A stretch of 64,000 bases of DNA, taken from contig NC_092572.1 of the NCBI RefSeq assembly GCF_037975245.1, positions 33,205,989 through 33,269,988 on the forward strand. Reading direction: 5' to 3'. The position numbers and the translations under genes are program-made. Shown here one piece after another: positions 11,724 through 24,514 of the stretch (position 1 is the first letter of the stretch; the number at the start of each line of letters is the position of its first letter). The stretch comes from Apostichopus japonicus (taxonomy: Eukaryota; Echinodermata; Holothuroidea; Aspidochirotida; Stichopodidae). A model generated the notes under the pieces. The model was not told the DNA's origin, did not search any database, and saw only the letters and a list, made by a program, of their open reading frames with translations.

Positions 11724-14700
11724 AATCCAGTTGACCCAGCAAGATCAAGTGAATCTGAGTCCATCTGCCAAACAGAAGTAGGTTACCATTTATCCAAGTT
11801 TGATCAAAAATTAAAAAAAAAATGATATATTGTTTCAATGTTTCTAATTTTAATTGCTGACCCTTCCACCTCCCCACCCAGCACACACTGACATGTCTCC
11901 TGTGATGTCCTTAATGAAAATGCCTGTCATACATGTCATTGATCTTCAAGTTTTATTCAGTGTTCACATTTTTCCCTTCAGAATCCAGTTGACCAAGCAA
12001 GATCAAGTCATTCTGAGTCCATCTGCCAAACAGAAGTAGGTTACCATTTATCCAAATTTAATCAAAAATAAAAAAATAAAAATGATACACTGTTTCAATG
12101 TTTCTAATTTTAATTGCTGACCCTTCCACCTCCCCACCCAGCACACACTGACATGTCTCCTGTGATGTCCTTAATGAAAATGCCTGTCATACATGTCATT
12201 GATCTTCAAGTTTTATTCAGTAATCACATTTTTTTCCCTTCAGAATCCAGTTGACCCAGCAAGATCAAGTGATTCTGAGTCCATCTGCCAAACAGAAGTA
12301 GGTTACCATTTATCCAAATTTAATCAAAAATTAAAAATTCCCCCCAAAAATGATATACTGTTTCAATGTTTCTAATTTTAATTGCTGACCCTTCCTCCTC
12401 CCAACCCAGCACACACTGACATGTCTCCTGTGATGTCCTTAATGAAAATGCCTTTCATACATGTCATTGATCTTCAAGTTTTATTCAGTGTTCACATTTT
12501 TCCCTTCGGAATCCAGTTGACCCAGCAAGATCAAGTGATTCTGAGTCCATCTGCCAAACAGAAGTAGGTGTTACCATTTATCCAAATTTAATCAAAAATT
12601 AAAAAAAAATGATATATTGTTTCAATGTTTCTAATTTTAATTGCTGACTCTTCCACCTCCCCACCCAGCACACACTGACATGTCTCCTGTGATGTCCTTA
12701 ATGAAAATGCCTTTCATACATGTCATTGATCTTCAAGTTTTATTCAGTGTTCACATTTTTCCCTTTCAGAATCCAGTTGACCCAGCAAGATCAAGTGATT
12801 CTGAGTCCATCTGCCAAACAGAAGTAGGTTACCATTTATCCAAATTTAATCAAAAATTAAAAAAAAATGATATATTGTTTCAATGTTTCTAATTTTAATT
12901 GCTGACTCTTCCACCTCCCCACCCAGCACACACTGACATGTCTCCTGTGATATCCTTAATGAAAATGCCTGTCATACATGTCATTGATCTTCAAGTTTTA
13001 TTCAGTGTTCACATTTTTTCCCTTCAGAATCCAGTTGACCCAGCAAGATCAAGTGATTCTGAGTCCATCTGCCAAACAGAAGTAGGTTACCATTTATCCA
13101 AATTTAATTAAAAATTAAAAAATCAAAAAAAAAAAAATGATATACTGTTTCAAATGTTTCTAATTTTAATTGCTGACCCTTCCTCCTCCCCACCCAGCAC
13201 ACACTGACATGTCTCCTGTGATGTCCTTAATGAAAATGCCTGTCATACATGTCATTGATCTTCAAGTTTTATTCAGTGTTCACATTTATTCCCTTCAGAA
13301 TCCAGTTGACCAAGCAAGATCAAGTGATTCTGAGTCCATCTGCCAAACAGAAGTAGGTTACCATTTATCCAAATTTAATCAAAAATTAAAAAAAAAAAAA
13401 TGATATACTGTTTCAATGTTTCTAATTTTAATTGCTGACCCTTCCTCCTCCCCACCCAGCACACACTGACATGTCTCCTGTGATGTCCTTAATGAAAATG
13501 CCTGTCATACATGTCATTGATCTTCAAGTTTTATTCAGTAATCACATTTTTTCCCTTCAGAATCCAGTTGACCCAGCAAGATCAAGTGATTCTGGGTCCA
13601 TCTGCCAAACAGAAGTAGGTTACCATTTATCCAAATTTAATCAAAAATTAAAAATTCCCCCAAAAGATGATATACTGTTTCAATGTTTCTAATTTTAATT
13701 GCTGACCCTTCCTCCTCCCAACCCAGCACACACTGACATGTCTCCTGTGATGTCCTTAATGAAAATGCCTGTCATACATGTCATTGATCTTCAAGTTTTA
13801 TTCAGTGTTCACATTTATTCCCTTCAGAATCCAGTTGACCAAGCAAGATCAAGTGATTCTGAGTCCATCTGCCAAACAGAAGTAGGTTACCATTTATCCA
13901 AATTTAATCAAAAATTAAAAAAAAAAAAATGATATACTGTTTCAATGTTTCTAATTTTAATTGCTGACCCTTCCTCCTCCCCACCCAGCACACACTGACA
14001 TGTCTCCTGTGATGTCCTTAATGAAAATGCCTGTCATACATGTCATTGATCTTCAAGTTTTATTCAGTAATCACATTTTTTCCCTTCAGAATCCAGTTGA
14101 CCCAGCAAGATCAAGTGATTCTGAGTCCATCTGCCAAACAGAAGTAGGTTACCATTTATCCAAATTTAATCAAAAATTAAAAATTCCCCCAAAAGATGAT
14201 ATACTGTTTCAATGTTTCTAATTTTAATTGCTGACCCTTCCTCCTCCCAACCCAGCACACACTGACATGTCTCCTGTGATGTCCTTAATGAAAATGCCTG
14301 TCATACATGTCATTGATCTTCAAGTTTTATTCAGTGTTCACATTTTTTCCCTTCAGAATCCAGTTGACCCAGCGGGATCAAGTCATTCTGAGTCCATCTG
14401 CCAAACAGAAGTAGGTTACCATTTATCCAAATTTAATCAAAAATTAAAAAAAAAATGATATATTGTTTCAATGTTTCTAATTTTAATTGCTGACCCTACC
14501 TCCTTCCCACCCAGCACACACTGACATGTCTCCTGTGATGTCCTTAATGAAAATGCCTGTCATACATGTCATTGATCTTCAAGTTTTATTCAGTGTTCAC
14601 ATTTTTTCCCTTCAGAATCCAGTTGACCCAGCAAGATCAAGTGATTCTGAGTCCATCCGCCAAACAGAAGTAGGTTACCATTTATCCAAATTTAATCAAA

Positions 14701-17700
14701 AATTAAAAAATAAAAAAAAAATGATATTCTGTTTCAATGTTTCTAATTTTAATTGCTGACCCTTCCTCCTCACCACCCAGCACACACTGACATGTCCCCT
14801 CTGATGTCCTTAATGAAAATGCCTGTCATACATGTCATTGATCTTCAAGGTTTATTCAGTAATCACATTTTTTCCCTTCAGAATCCAGTTGACCCAGCAA
14901 GATCAAGTGATTCTGAGTCCATCTGCCAAACAGAAGTAGGTTACCATTTATCCAAATTTAATCAAAAATTGAAGAATACAAAAAATGATATACTGTTTCA
15001 ATGTTTCTAATTTTAATCGCTGACCCTTCCTCCTCCCCACCCAGCACACACTGACATGTCTCCTGTGATGTCCTTAATGAAAATGCCTGTCATACATGTC
15101 ATTGATCTTCAAGTTTTATTCAGTAATCACATTTTTTCCCTTCAGAATCCAGTTGACCCAGCAAGATCAAGTGATTCTGAGTCCATCTGCCAAACAGAAG
15201 TAGGTTACCATTTATCCAAATTTAATCAAAAATTAAAAATTCCCCCAAAAGATGATATACTGTTTCAATGTTTCTAATTTTAATTGCTGACCCTTCCTCC
15301 TCCCAACCCAGCACACACTGACATGTCTCCTGTGATGTCCTTAATGAAAATGCCTGTCATACATGTCATTGATCTTCAAGTTTTATTCAGTGTTCACATT
15401 TTTTCCCTTCAGAATCCAGTTGACCCAGCAAGATCAAGTCATTCTGAGTCCATCTGCCAAACAGAAGTAGGTTACCATTTATCCAAATTTAATCAAAAAT
15501 TAAAAAAAAAATGATATATTGTTTCAATGTTTCTAATTTTAATTGCTGACCCTACCTCCTTCCCACCCAGCACACACTGACATGTCTCCTGTGATGTCCT
15601 TAATGAAAATGCCTGTCATACATGTCATTGATCTTCAAGTTTTATTCAGTGTTCACATTTTTTCCCTTCAGAATCCAGTTGACCCAGCAAGATCAAGTGA
15701 TTCTGAGTCCATCCGCCAAACAGAAGTAGGTTACCATTTATCCAAATTTAATCAAAAATTAAAAAATCAAAAAAAAATGATATTCTGTTTCAATGTTTCT
15801 AATTTTAATTGCTGACCCTTCCTCCTCACCACCCAGCACACACTGACATGTCCCCTCTGATGTCCTTAATGAAAATGCCTGTCATACATGTCATTGATCT
15901 TCAAGGTTTATTCAGTGTTCACATTTTTTCCCTTCAGAATCCAGTTGACCCAGCAAGATCAAGTCATTCTGAGTCCATCTGCCAAACAGAAGTAGGTTAC
16001 CATTTATCCAAATTTAATCAAAAATTGAAGAATACAAAAAATGATATTCTGTTTCAATGTTTCTAATTTTAATCGCTGACCCTTCCTCCTCCCAACCCAG
16101 CACACTGACATGTCTCCTGTGATGTCCTTAATGAAAATGCCTGTCATACATGTCATTGATCTTCAAGTTTTATTCAGTAATCACATTTTTTCCCTTCAGA
16201 ATCCAGTTGACCCAGCAAGATCAAGTGATTCTGAGTCCATCTGCCAAACAGAAGTAGGTTACCATTTATCCAAATTTAATCAAAAATTAAAAATTCCCCC
16301 AAAAGATGATATACTGTTTCAATGTTTCTAATTTTAATTGCTGACCCTTCCTCCTCCCAACCCAGCACACACTGACATGTCTCCTGTGATGTCCTTAATG
16401 AAAATGCCTGTCATACATGTCATTGATCTTCAAGTTTTATTCAGTGTTCACATTTTTTCCCTTCAGAATCCAGTTGACCCAGCAAGATCAAGTCATTCTG
16501 AGTCCATCTGCCAAACAGAAGTAGGTTACCATTTATCCAAATTTAATCAAAAATTAAAAAAAAAATGATATATTGTTTCAATGTTTCTAATTTTAATTGC
16601 TGACCCTACCTCCTTCCCACCCAGCACACACTGACATGTCTCCTGTGATGTCCTTAATGAAAATGCCTGTCATACATGTCATTGATCTTCAAGTTTTATT
16701 CAGTGTTCACATTTTTTCCCTTCAGAATCCAGTTGACCCAGCAAGATCAAGTGATTCTGAGTCCATCCGCCAAACAGAAGTAGGTTACCATTTATCCAAA
16801 TTTAATCAAAAATTAAAAAATCAAAAAAAAATGATATTCTGTTTCAATGTTTCTAATTTTAATTGCTGACCCTTCCTCCTCACCACCCAGCACACACTGA
16901 CATGTCCCCTCTGATGTCCTTAATGAAAATGCCTGTCATACATGTCATTGATCTTCAAGGTTTATTCAGTGTTCACATTTTTTCCCTTCAGAATCCAGTT
17001 GACCCAGCAAGATCAAGTCATTCTGAGTCCATCTGCCAAACAGAAGTAGGTTACCATTTATCCAAATTTAATCAAAAATTGAAGAATACAAAAAATGATA
17101 TTCTGTTTCAATGTTTCTAATTTTAATCGCTGACCCTTCCTCCTCCCAACCCAGCACACTGACATGTCTCCTGTGATGTCCTTAATGAAAATGCCTGTCA
17201 TACATGTCATTGATCTTCAAGTTTTATTCAGTGTTCACATTTTTTCCCTTCAGAATCCAGTTGACCCAGCAAGATCAAGTGATTCTGAGTCCATCTGCCA
17301 AACAGAAGTAGGTTACCATTTATCCAAATTTAATCAAAAATTAAAAAAAAAAGTGATATATTGTTTCAATGTTTCTAATTTTAATTGCTGACCCTTCCAC
17401 CTCCCCAACCCAGCACACTGACATGTCTCCTGTGATGTCCTTAATGAAAATGCCTGTCATACATGTCATTGATCTTCAAGTTTTATTCAGTGTTCACATT
17501 TTTTCCCTTCAGAATCCAGTTGACCCAGCAAGATCAAGTGATTCTGAGTCCATCTGCCAAACAGAAGTAGGTTACCATTTATCCAAATTTAATCAAAAAT
17601 TGAAGAATACAAAAAATGATATACTGTTTCAATGTTTCTAATTTTAATTGCTGACCCTTCCTCTTCCCCACCCAGCACACACTGACATGTCTCCTGTGAT

Positions 17701-18348
17701 GTCCTTAATGAAAATGCCTGTCATACATGTCATTGATCTTCAAGTTTTATTCAGTGTTCACATTTTTTCCCTTCAGAATCCAGTTGACCCAGCAAGATCA
17801 AGTGATTCTGAGTCCATCTGCCAAACAGAAGTAGGTTACCATTTATCCAAATTTAATCAAAAATTAAAAAAAAAAAGTGATATATTGTTTCAATGTTTCT
17901 AATTTTAATTGCTGACCCTTCCACCTCCCCAACCCAGCACACTGACATGTCTCCTGTGATGTCCTTAATGAAAATGCCTGTCATACATGTCATTGATCTT
18001 CAAGTTTTATTCAGTGTTCACATTTTTTCCCTTCAGAATCCAGTTGACCCAGCAAGATCAATTGATTCTGAGTCCATCTGCCAAACAGAAGTAGGTTTCC
18101 ATTTATCCAAATTTAATCAAAAATTAAAAAAAAAATGATATATTGTTTCAATGTTTCTAATTTTAATTGCTGACCCTTCCTCCTCCCACCCAGCACACAC
18201 TGACATGTCTCCTGTGATATCCTTAATGAAAATGCCTGTCATACATGTCATTGATCTTCAAGTTTTATTCAGTGTTCACAATTTTCCCCTTCAGAATCCA
18301 GTTGACCCAGCAAGATCAAGTGATTCTGAGTCCATCTGCCAAACAGAA
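11724..18348 (+). CDS. Mini-exons 2-27, 54 nt each, phase 0
   Basis: Twenty-six exons of 54 nt starting at 11724, 11982, 12244, 12510, 12770, 13028, 13299, 13561, 13828, 14090, 14357, 14616, 14882, 15146, 15413, 15672, 15938, 16200, 16467, 16726, 16992, 17254, 17513, 17777, 18037 and 18295. The consensus is NPVDPARSSDSESICQTE, rich in Ser, Asp and Glu with one Cys, probably a disordered linker and a candidate for acidic-kinase phosphorylation (inference). Variants are P5 to Q (copies 3, 8, 10), R7 to G (12), S9 to I (26), D10 to E (2), D10 to H (3, 12, 16, 18, 20, 22), E12 to G (9) and C15 to R (13, 17, 21). No copy has a stop or indel. Because all are symmetric phase 0, any subset can be spliced without loss of frame. 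Full use adds 468 residues. Confidence 0.75.
12508..12563 (+). other. Mini-exon 5 with a mutated splice acceptor
   Basis: The acceptor reads CCCTTCGG where the other 26 copies have AG. The exon body (12510-12563) and its GTAGGT donor are intact. With AG lost the copy is probably skipped. Because the exon is symmetric, skipping removes 18 residues and keeps the frame. Confidence 0.8.
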
Positions 18349-18384
18349 GTAGGTTATCAATTATTCAAAATTAAAAAAAAAAAA

Positions 18385-18961
18385 ACAGAATGTAAAATGC
18401 ATTGAGGTTTTGATGACTTCAATGCACTAGACTTCTGCTTGTTATTAAAACCAGAACTAGCGGTTATAATAACACTATGGCATGATAAACACAGGTCAGT
18501 CTGTACGTGGTTATACACACCTCCATCAAAAACAATAGGGTTCTTGTACTCAATGTTATGAATCCACACACCAAGTATTACAAACCAAACCAAATCTCTA
18601 ATAACTTTGCATATTAAGGTTGCAGAGGATTCCACCTATGGACAATTTGGATTGGAATATGCCCATGAAACTTCAAAGAATCAACTTGAAAGAAGCTAAT
18701 ACAGGTCACTGGAGGTCAACTTGAGGTCAAAGGTCACCCAAATGCAGGTCGAATATTGTATTACAATAGCGTAACTCCCAACCTTGATGGACATTTGGTT
18801 CTCAGGTTATTGCAAAAATACTAGTTTTGACCCTGATTGACCTTTGTTGACATTGGATCACATGACTGTTATGTTTTGAAACAATCCCTTTCCCCTTCAC
18901 AACTAGTCCCAGTATATCAACCTTGTCGGACCCTGTCAATGGTAGTTGCACCAAAGGCCAA
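18385..18961. repeat. Left part of the transposon block that splits the array intron; TGACC-rich repeat
   Basis: The array intron breaks off in an A run at about 18380. A short hairpin follows (TGCATTGA and TCAATGCA near 18398-18421). After that come sequences related to repeats elsewhere in the window: AAAACAATAGGGTTCTTGTA resembles the 25860 and 26010 units, and 18700-18950 (AGGTCAAAGGTCACCCAAATG, then AATACTAGTTTTGACC) resembles 32400-32640. No coding capacity is apparent. Confidence 0.6.
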
Positions 18962-19483
18962 GAGCCTGTCCCATATGATTTCACCCCATTTAGCCCAGAA
19001 GGTTTGACCCCTTAAAGTTACTTAGACCATCTAGGTCATTCACAAAAAAATTGTCAGCTCAACCCCAGTGGTCGGGTTCGGACCCCAGACCCCCTGAAAA
19101 AGACCCCCCGGACGGGTTAATTTCACCCCATCTAGCCGATGGACCAAACTTTGTCAGAAGGAAGTAGTATGGCAGTACATTACAAAAAAGGGAAAACTGA
19201 CAAAATTCCTGGTCGGGAAGGGGTTGTCAGACCCCCACTAAGTCACCCCCAGTCGGGTTGATTTCACCCCATCTAGCCCATGGACTAAACTTTTGTAAAA
19301 GGAAGTAGCATGGCAGTATATTACAAAAATGGAAAAAAATGACAAAATAGTTGGTCGGGAAGGTGTTGTCAGACCCTCACAAAGTTTACCCTGACCCACC
19401 CCCAAAAGGTGGGTTGATTTCACCCCACCTAGCCCATGGACCAAACTTTTTCAGAAGGAAGTAGTATGGCTGTACATTACAAA

Positions 19484-20616
19484 CTATAGCACCAATGGTG
19501 CAGAAGCTCATACCTTTTCGAGCTGAAAAATGTAGGGCCCACAAAACCAATTTTGGGCCCATGAGGGATACCCCCCCCTCCGTTAGCAGAATCCTGGCCA
19601 CACCACTGGCTATAATTCCTATTTTCCCCTTTAAATCCTATTTTACCCACTCTCTTAAACAATACCACTGACCTACCCTATTAAACTTTCTCCCCTCTAC
19701 CTTAGCAGATATAACTTCACAAGCACTCCCTACAAGACGTAACTTCACAAGCTGCCTACATACCTCAGGCTCAAAGACTTCTAAGAATCGGCAAGTGCTG
19801 ATTGGCTATAGGGCTCTCATGCTTACACTTCAACAGTAAATAACAACTTCCAGTCCTGCTTTAATTCCACTAACAGCCTCTGCAGAGCTTAACCACAAAT
19901 GTAAACAAACACTGCAGATACTGGGAGACAAATTAAAGGAGCTTTGGCAAAAAGTGAAGGCTCAGATTTTTTTAAACAATGGGGATTAATTGTAATTAAT
20001 TAACTTTTGACCAAAAATTTTTAGGCATCACCTTATTCATACACAATCCAACAATCATCAGTTCAACTTTGAATATGATCCATCAAAATCTTGAGGAGAT
20101 TGAGATATTTGAAAATATTACAAAAAATGACCCCGATGACCCCTAAATGACCTTTGACCTCAATTTTCCGAACACCCCTCGTAACTCTCATCCCGAGGAA
20201 CATTGTGACCAAGTTTCATTATAATTGGCCGTACACTGTACGAACAGGAGCAATTTGAAAATATAGGGCCCCTATAAGACCCCTAGTTGATCATTGATCT
20301 CAAATTCATGAACACCCTGAAGGTAAAACTACCATAGTACTATCGTGACAAACCCTCAACATTGTACCATGGAATCTGTAGGAGAAGAAGCATTTTGCGT
20401 ATTTCCACAAAATGGCCCATTACGGCCCACAGGTGACCTTTGACCCCAAATTTTGGACCATCTCTGATGGCCCTATACCCAATGGTCCTTGTGTCCAAGT
20501 TTCATGAAATTCCATCAAACACTGTGCAAGTGGGAGCGGTTTTACCAATTGTTGACGGATAGAGTGATAGACGCTGCACTGTAACAATAGCTCACACCAG
20601 CATGCTGGTATGAGCT
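19484..20616 (+). mobile_element. Interspersed repeat, copy B, inserted in the foldback element
   Basis: This is nearly identical to 2288-4235 without the nested insert. It interrupts an arm unit: the left host sequence ends TGTACATTACAAA and the right continues AAAAAGGCAAAACTGAC, matching uninterrupted arm copies that read TACATTACAAAAAAGG. The element therefore runs from CTATAGCACC to the terminal hairpin ending TGAGCT, inserted in an A run. Its presence here dates it after the foldback element. Confidence 0.85.
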
Positions 20617-20880
20617 AAAAAGGCAAAACTGACAAAATTCCTGGTCAGGGAGGTGTTGTCAGACCCCCACAAATGTCACCCTCACCCACCCCAAAAGGCG
20701 GGTTGATTTCACCCCATCTAGCCCACAGACTTAACTTCCGAAAGGAATTAGTATGTCTGTACATTAAAATAAAGGAAAATCTGACAAATTTCTGGTCGGG
20801 AAGGGGTTTTCAGACCCCCCCAAAAGGTGCCCCCACCCAGCCAATTCAATTCACACAATCTAATCATAGACCAGAATTTT

Positions 20881-23165
20881 GCTTAAAGAAAGTATTCAAG
20901 ACATTGTATTATAAAACATGGAAAAACTTACCAAATGGTCTGAAAGCAAAGATGTGCCCATTCTGGTCACATGGGCCACTTTTGTATTTGTGTAACATAA
21001 TATATAACGTAAAAGCAAGAAATGGATACATGTAGAACCAGGAACAAATGTTAAATATGAAAAGTTTTTACACATAAAGCAGATTCCTTTGCATGAAAAA
21101 TGTAGCAAATAACAACATGCTTTCAACAGGACCAGCCCCAGTTCATGTTGGTAGAATAAGTTTGCTTGTTCGACATGGTTGTTTGGACTGGCAATTACCA
21201 CACTTGTGTCTTCAATATGACAAACAGGCATGGAAAACTATAATAACAAGATAATTTAATTTAGGAAATACCATCCACAAAAGAGGAAATAGTTACAGCT
21301 AGAACCCCACCAAACATTGCATTTGAACAAACATGGCGAATGTGGCCTCACTCAGATTAGAGGCCCTTCAGTTATTGGGCACAATGCACTTTAAAGGTTT
21401 TAAAATACAAATGGTTATTCTTAAAGTCTATATTGTCTTCTTGATTAGTTCTTATGATACAGTACGTCTCTGTCATTGTTCACCATCACGTCACTTGCAT
21501 AATTCTGTTGTGTCCATCTTATCAATCCACCTCTTCTGCAAATATTCTAAGTAAAGTGTGATTTGAAAACAAATTGCTAAGGTAAAGCTTACCAGTTACA
21601 GGATTTTCGACAGGTAAACCGCAGTTATGAAGCCCCGATCAAGATTGATTTGCCAAATTTGGGTTCAAAATGTGAAAATTATTACATATAAAAATAGAGG
21701 GAAATCCAGATATCTGATTTTTCAGACAAGTAGTGTCTGCCCGATTTGAATAATGCACTTATTTTCCAGCATTCTTGTCTGGAACACAACTTTTTTTTGG
21801 GTGGTCTGAAAGGGGAAGGGTACACCCGCCACAACAACCCCTAAATCCGACACTTAATACAGATCAAATAGTTGAAATATGATCTTTGTTTTTTTTTTTT
21901 TTTGGGGGGGGGGAATACTGCCTTTTCACCTATGATGTAAGTCAAATTAAATTTCCAGATTTTGTAAATATTCCTTGATTTCAACCAAATAATCTTTATA
22001 CTGGCATGTTACCAATTGTGGGTTTAAAATGAAACAATATGAGTACTAATTATTGGTTGCAATAGTACAATGTGAGCTACTATAGAAATCTAACCCATAG
22101 GATACATATATATATTTAAGGAAACACCAAAAATGATATGAAAACAATTGCACAAGGAAAGTATGCATTCGTAACACAAAAACAGCTGAAGCAGGGGAGG
22201 GCAGCTTCAATAATATAATTGAGTGGTCAAGCCCCCCCCCCCCCCTTAAATAACTTCTTTGATTAACCAATTATATACCTGGCATATCTATAACTATTTG
22301 AAAAGGCTTCAGAAATTAGAAGAATGTTCCTATTAACGATATCTAATATGCCAAAGGGTCCCCAATATTTTTTTGTTCCACCTCTGCTGTAACACCATAT
22401 ATTATGGGACCAAGCAGATAACTGGGTTGCAGGCCATTAACTATAGCAGGTCTTATGTTTTACATGAATACAACAAACAATCTTCTGCCAAAACGAACAA
22501 AAATTACTATCAAAATTTTACATGAATTTTTAGAAGAAGTCATGAGTATTATAGAAAAACGAAAGGGCGGGGAAACAAATACAATCTGCTGCCTTTAAGT
22601 ATTACTCACAATATTTTTGGGATATGCCCTTCCATTTAACTGCTTAAATCTGACTTTATCATATATACACCTTCACTCCACAAGAACAGAACCAGAATGT
22701 GGGAATAGAGCAATTTGGTGAAAGTGGAGGACCAACTATGGTCACATAACAGGATGTGGGCAAGGTTGTAATACAGACATAAGACAAAGAGGGTCTATGT
22801 ATTGTCTTATGAATTAAACATTTCCAGCCAAAGGAAGGAGAAACTCCTCCCACAAGATTCTCATCTATATCAGTTTGTTTATTAGGCCAGGGATGCCTAC
22901 CCATAATTTTTACTTCGGTGCTATAGTAAAAAAAAATGAAAATGTTTTAAACTTAACAAAAACAGGAGCATCATTGTGTTTCAGTCACTTCCTTGCCTAG
23001 CAACTTTGGACCGCTTGTCACCAAAAAAGATGAAGCAATTAAGAAAGGCAAGCCATAATGGACATTGAAGGCTCTTTTGAATTACATAGAGTATCTCCTC
23101 TCATAAATATAATCATTAATTATTTGTTTTTGTAATAATTAATTTTATATGTTTATCATCTCAGT
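20881..23165. other. Centre of the foldback element
   Basis: No transposase or other gene is recognised. A T-then-G tract lies at about 21889-21911 and a C tract near 22231-22244. The open frames at 20896-21231 (minus) and 22659-22904 (minus) show no family signature. Confidence 0.5.
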
Positions 23166-24514
23166 TCATGGGTAAAAGACACTGGGTAGGGGCTCTTTGT
23201 AGGGGTCTGACAACCCCTTCCGAACAGCAATTTTGTCAGATATTCCATTTTTTTAATGTACAGACATACTACCTTCTTTTGACAAAATTTGGTCTATGGG
23301 CTAGAAGGGGTGAAATCAACCCGCCTTTTGGGGTTGGGTGAGGGTGACCTTTGTGGGGGTCTGACAATACCTTCCCGACTGGGAATTTTGCAAGTTTTAC
23401 ACTTTTTGTAATGTACATCCATACTACTACCTTTTGACAAAGTTTGGTATTGCAAAAGTTTGGTCCATGGGCTAGATGGGGTGAAATCAACCCAACTGGG
23501 GGTGACCTAGTGGGGGGTCTGACAACCCCTTCCCGACCAGGAATTTTGTCAGTTTTGCCTTTTTTGTAATGTACAGCCATACTACTTCCTTCTGACAAAG
23601 TTTGGTCCATGGGCTAGATGGGGTGAAATCAACCCACCTTTTGTGGGTGGGTCAGGGTAAACTTTGTGGGGGTCTGACAACACCTTCCCGACCAACAATT
23701 TTGTCAGTTTTCCATTTTTGTAACATACTGCCATGCTACTTCCTTTTGCCAAAGTTGGTCCATGGGCTAGATGGGATGAAATCAACCCGACTGGGGGTGA
23801 CTTTAGTGGGGGGTCTGACAACCCCTTCCCGACTGGGAATTTTGTCAGTTTTACACTTTTTGTAAGGTACATCCATACTACTACCTTTTGACAAAGTTTG
23901 GTATTGCAAAAGTTTGGTCCATGGGCTAGATGGGGTGAAATCAACCCAACTGGGGGTGACCTAGTGGGGGGTCTGACAACCCCTTCCCGACCAGGAATTT
24001 TGTCAGTTTTGCCTTTTTTGTAATGTACAGCCATACTACTTCCTTCTGACAAAGTTTGGTCCATGGGCTAGATGGGGTGAAATCAACCCACCTTTTGGGG
24101 GTGGGTCAGGGTAAACTTTGTGGGGGTCTGACAACACCTTCCCGACCAACAATTTTGTCAGTTTTCCATTTTTGTAACATACTGCCATGCTACTTCCTTT
24201 TGCCAAAGTTGGTCCATGGGCTAGATGGGATGAAATCAACCCGACTGGGGGTGACTTAGTGGGGGGTCTGACAACCCCTTCCTGACCAGGAATTTTGTCA
24301 GTTTTCCCTTTTTTTGTAATGTACAGCCATACTTCTTCCTTCTGACAAAGTTTGGTACATGACCCGTCCGGGGGGTCTTTTTCAGGGGGTCTGGGGTCCG
24401 AACCCGAACACTGGGGTTGAGCTGACAATTTTTTTGTGAATGACCTAGATGGTCTAAGTAACTTTAAGGGGTCAAACCTGTGCTAAATGGGGTGAAATCA
24501 TATGGGACAGGCTC

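Larger units (their letters stand above)
11423..18384 (+). repeat. Tandem array of about 260-bp units, each carrying one mini-exon
   Basis: There are 27 head-to-tail units with periods of 258-271 bp. Each unit has a pyrimidine tract ending TTCCCTTCAG (AG is GG in copy 5), a mini-exon of 54 nt (51 nt in the first), a GTAGGT donor, a variable A run, and an intronic block TTAATTGCTGACCCTTCC followed by a conserved stretch. Introns are about 204-217 nt. Length variation sits in the introns, mostly the A runs; the exon is uninterrupted in all copies. Units 12-15, 16-19 and 20-23 form a four-unit higher-order repeat of 1054-1056 bp. Units 8-9 and 10-11 form a two-unit repeat of 529 bp. Edge copies, especially the first, are the most divergent. 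Confidence 0.95.
18962..24514. mobile_element. Foldback element of 5.5 kb with long inverted arms
   Basis: Both ends share a long inverted repeat: GAGCCTGTCCCATATGATTT begins the left arm and its complement ends the right arm at 24514. The arms (18962-19483 plus 20622-20880, and 23166-24514) consist of degenerate units of about 145-160 bp, each with GGTTGATTTCACCCCATCTA and a GACAAAATTCCTGGTCGG-type motif. The right arm also has a 455-bp duplication (23423 and 23878). The centre, 20881-23165, holds no recognised gene. No clear target duplication is visible. Long open frames on the minus strand in the right arm, such as 23582-24064, are read-through of the tandem units. Confidence 0.75.

Noticed and set aside
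11423-18384. CRISPR-like regular repeat
   Set aside because: Units are about 260 bp with conserved rather than unique spacers, in a eukaryotic intron-exon context.
11595-18405. Many open frames of 60-90 codons beginning LTLPPP through the array
   Set aside because: They read intron sequence into the mini-exon and past the donor; most start at non-ATG codons and all end in intron stops. Only the 54-nt cassettes with splice sites are supported.
23269-24428. Minus-strand open frames of 110-160 codons
   Set aside because: They run through tandem foldback units and repeat the same peptide with each unit; no family signature.
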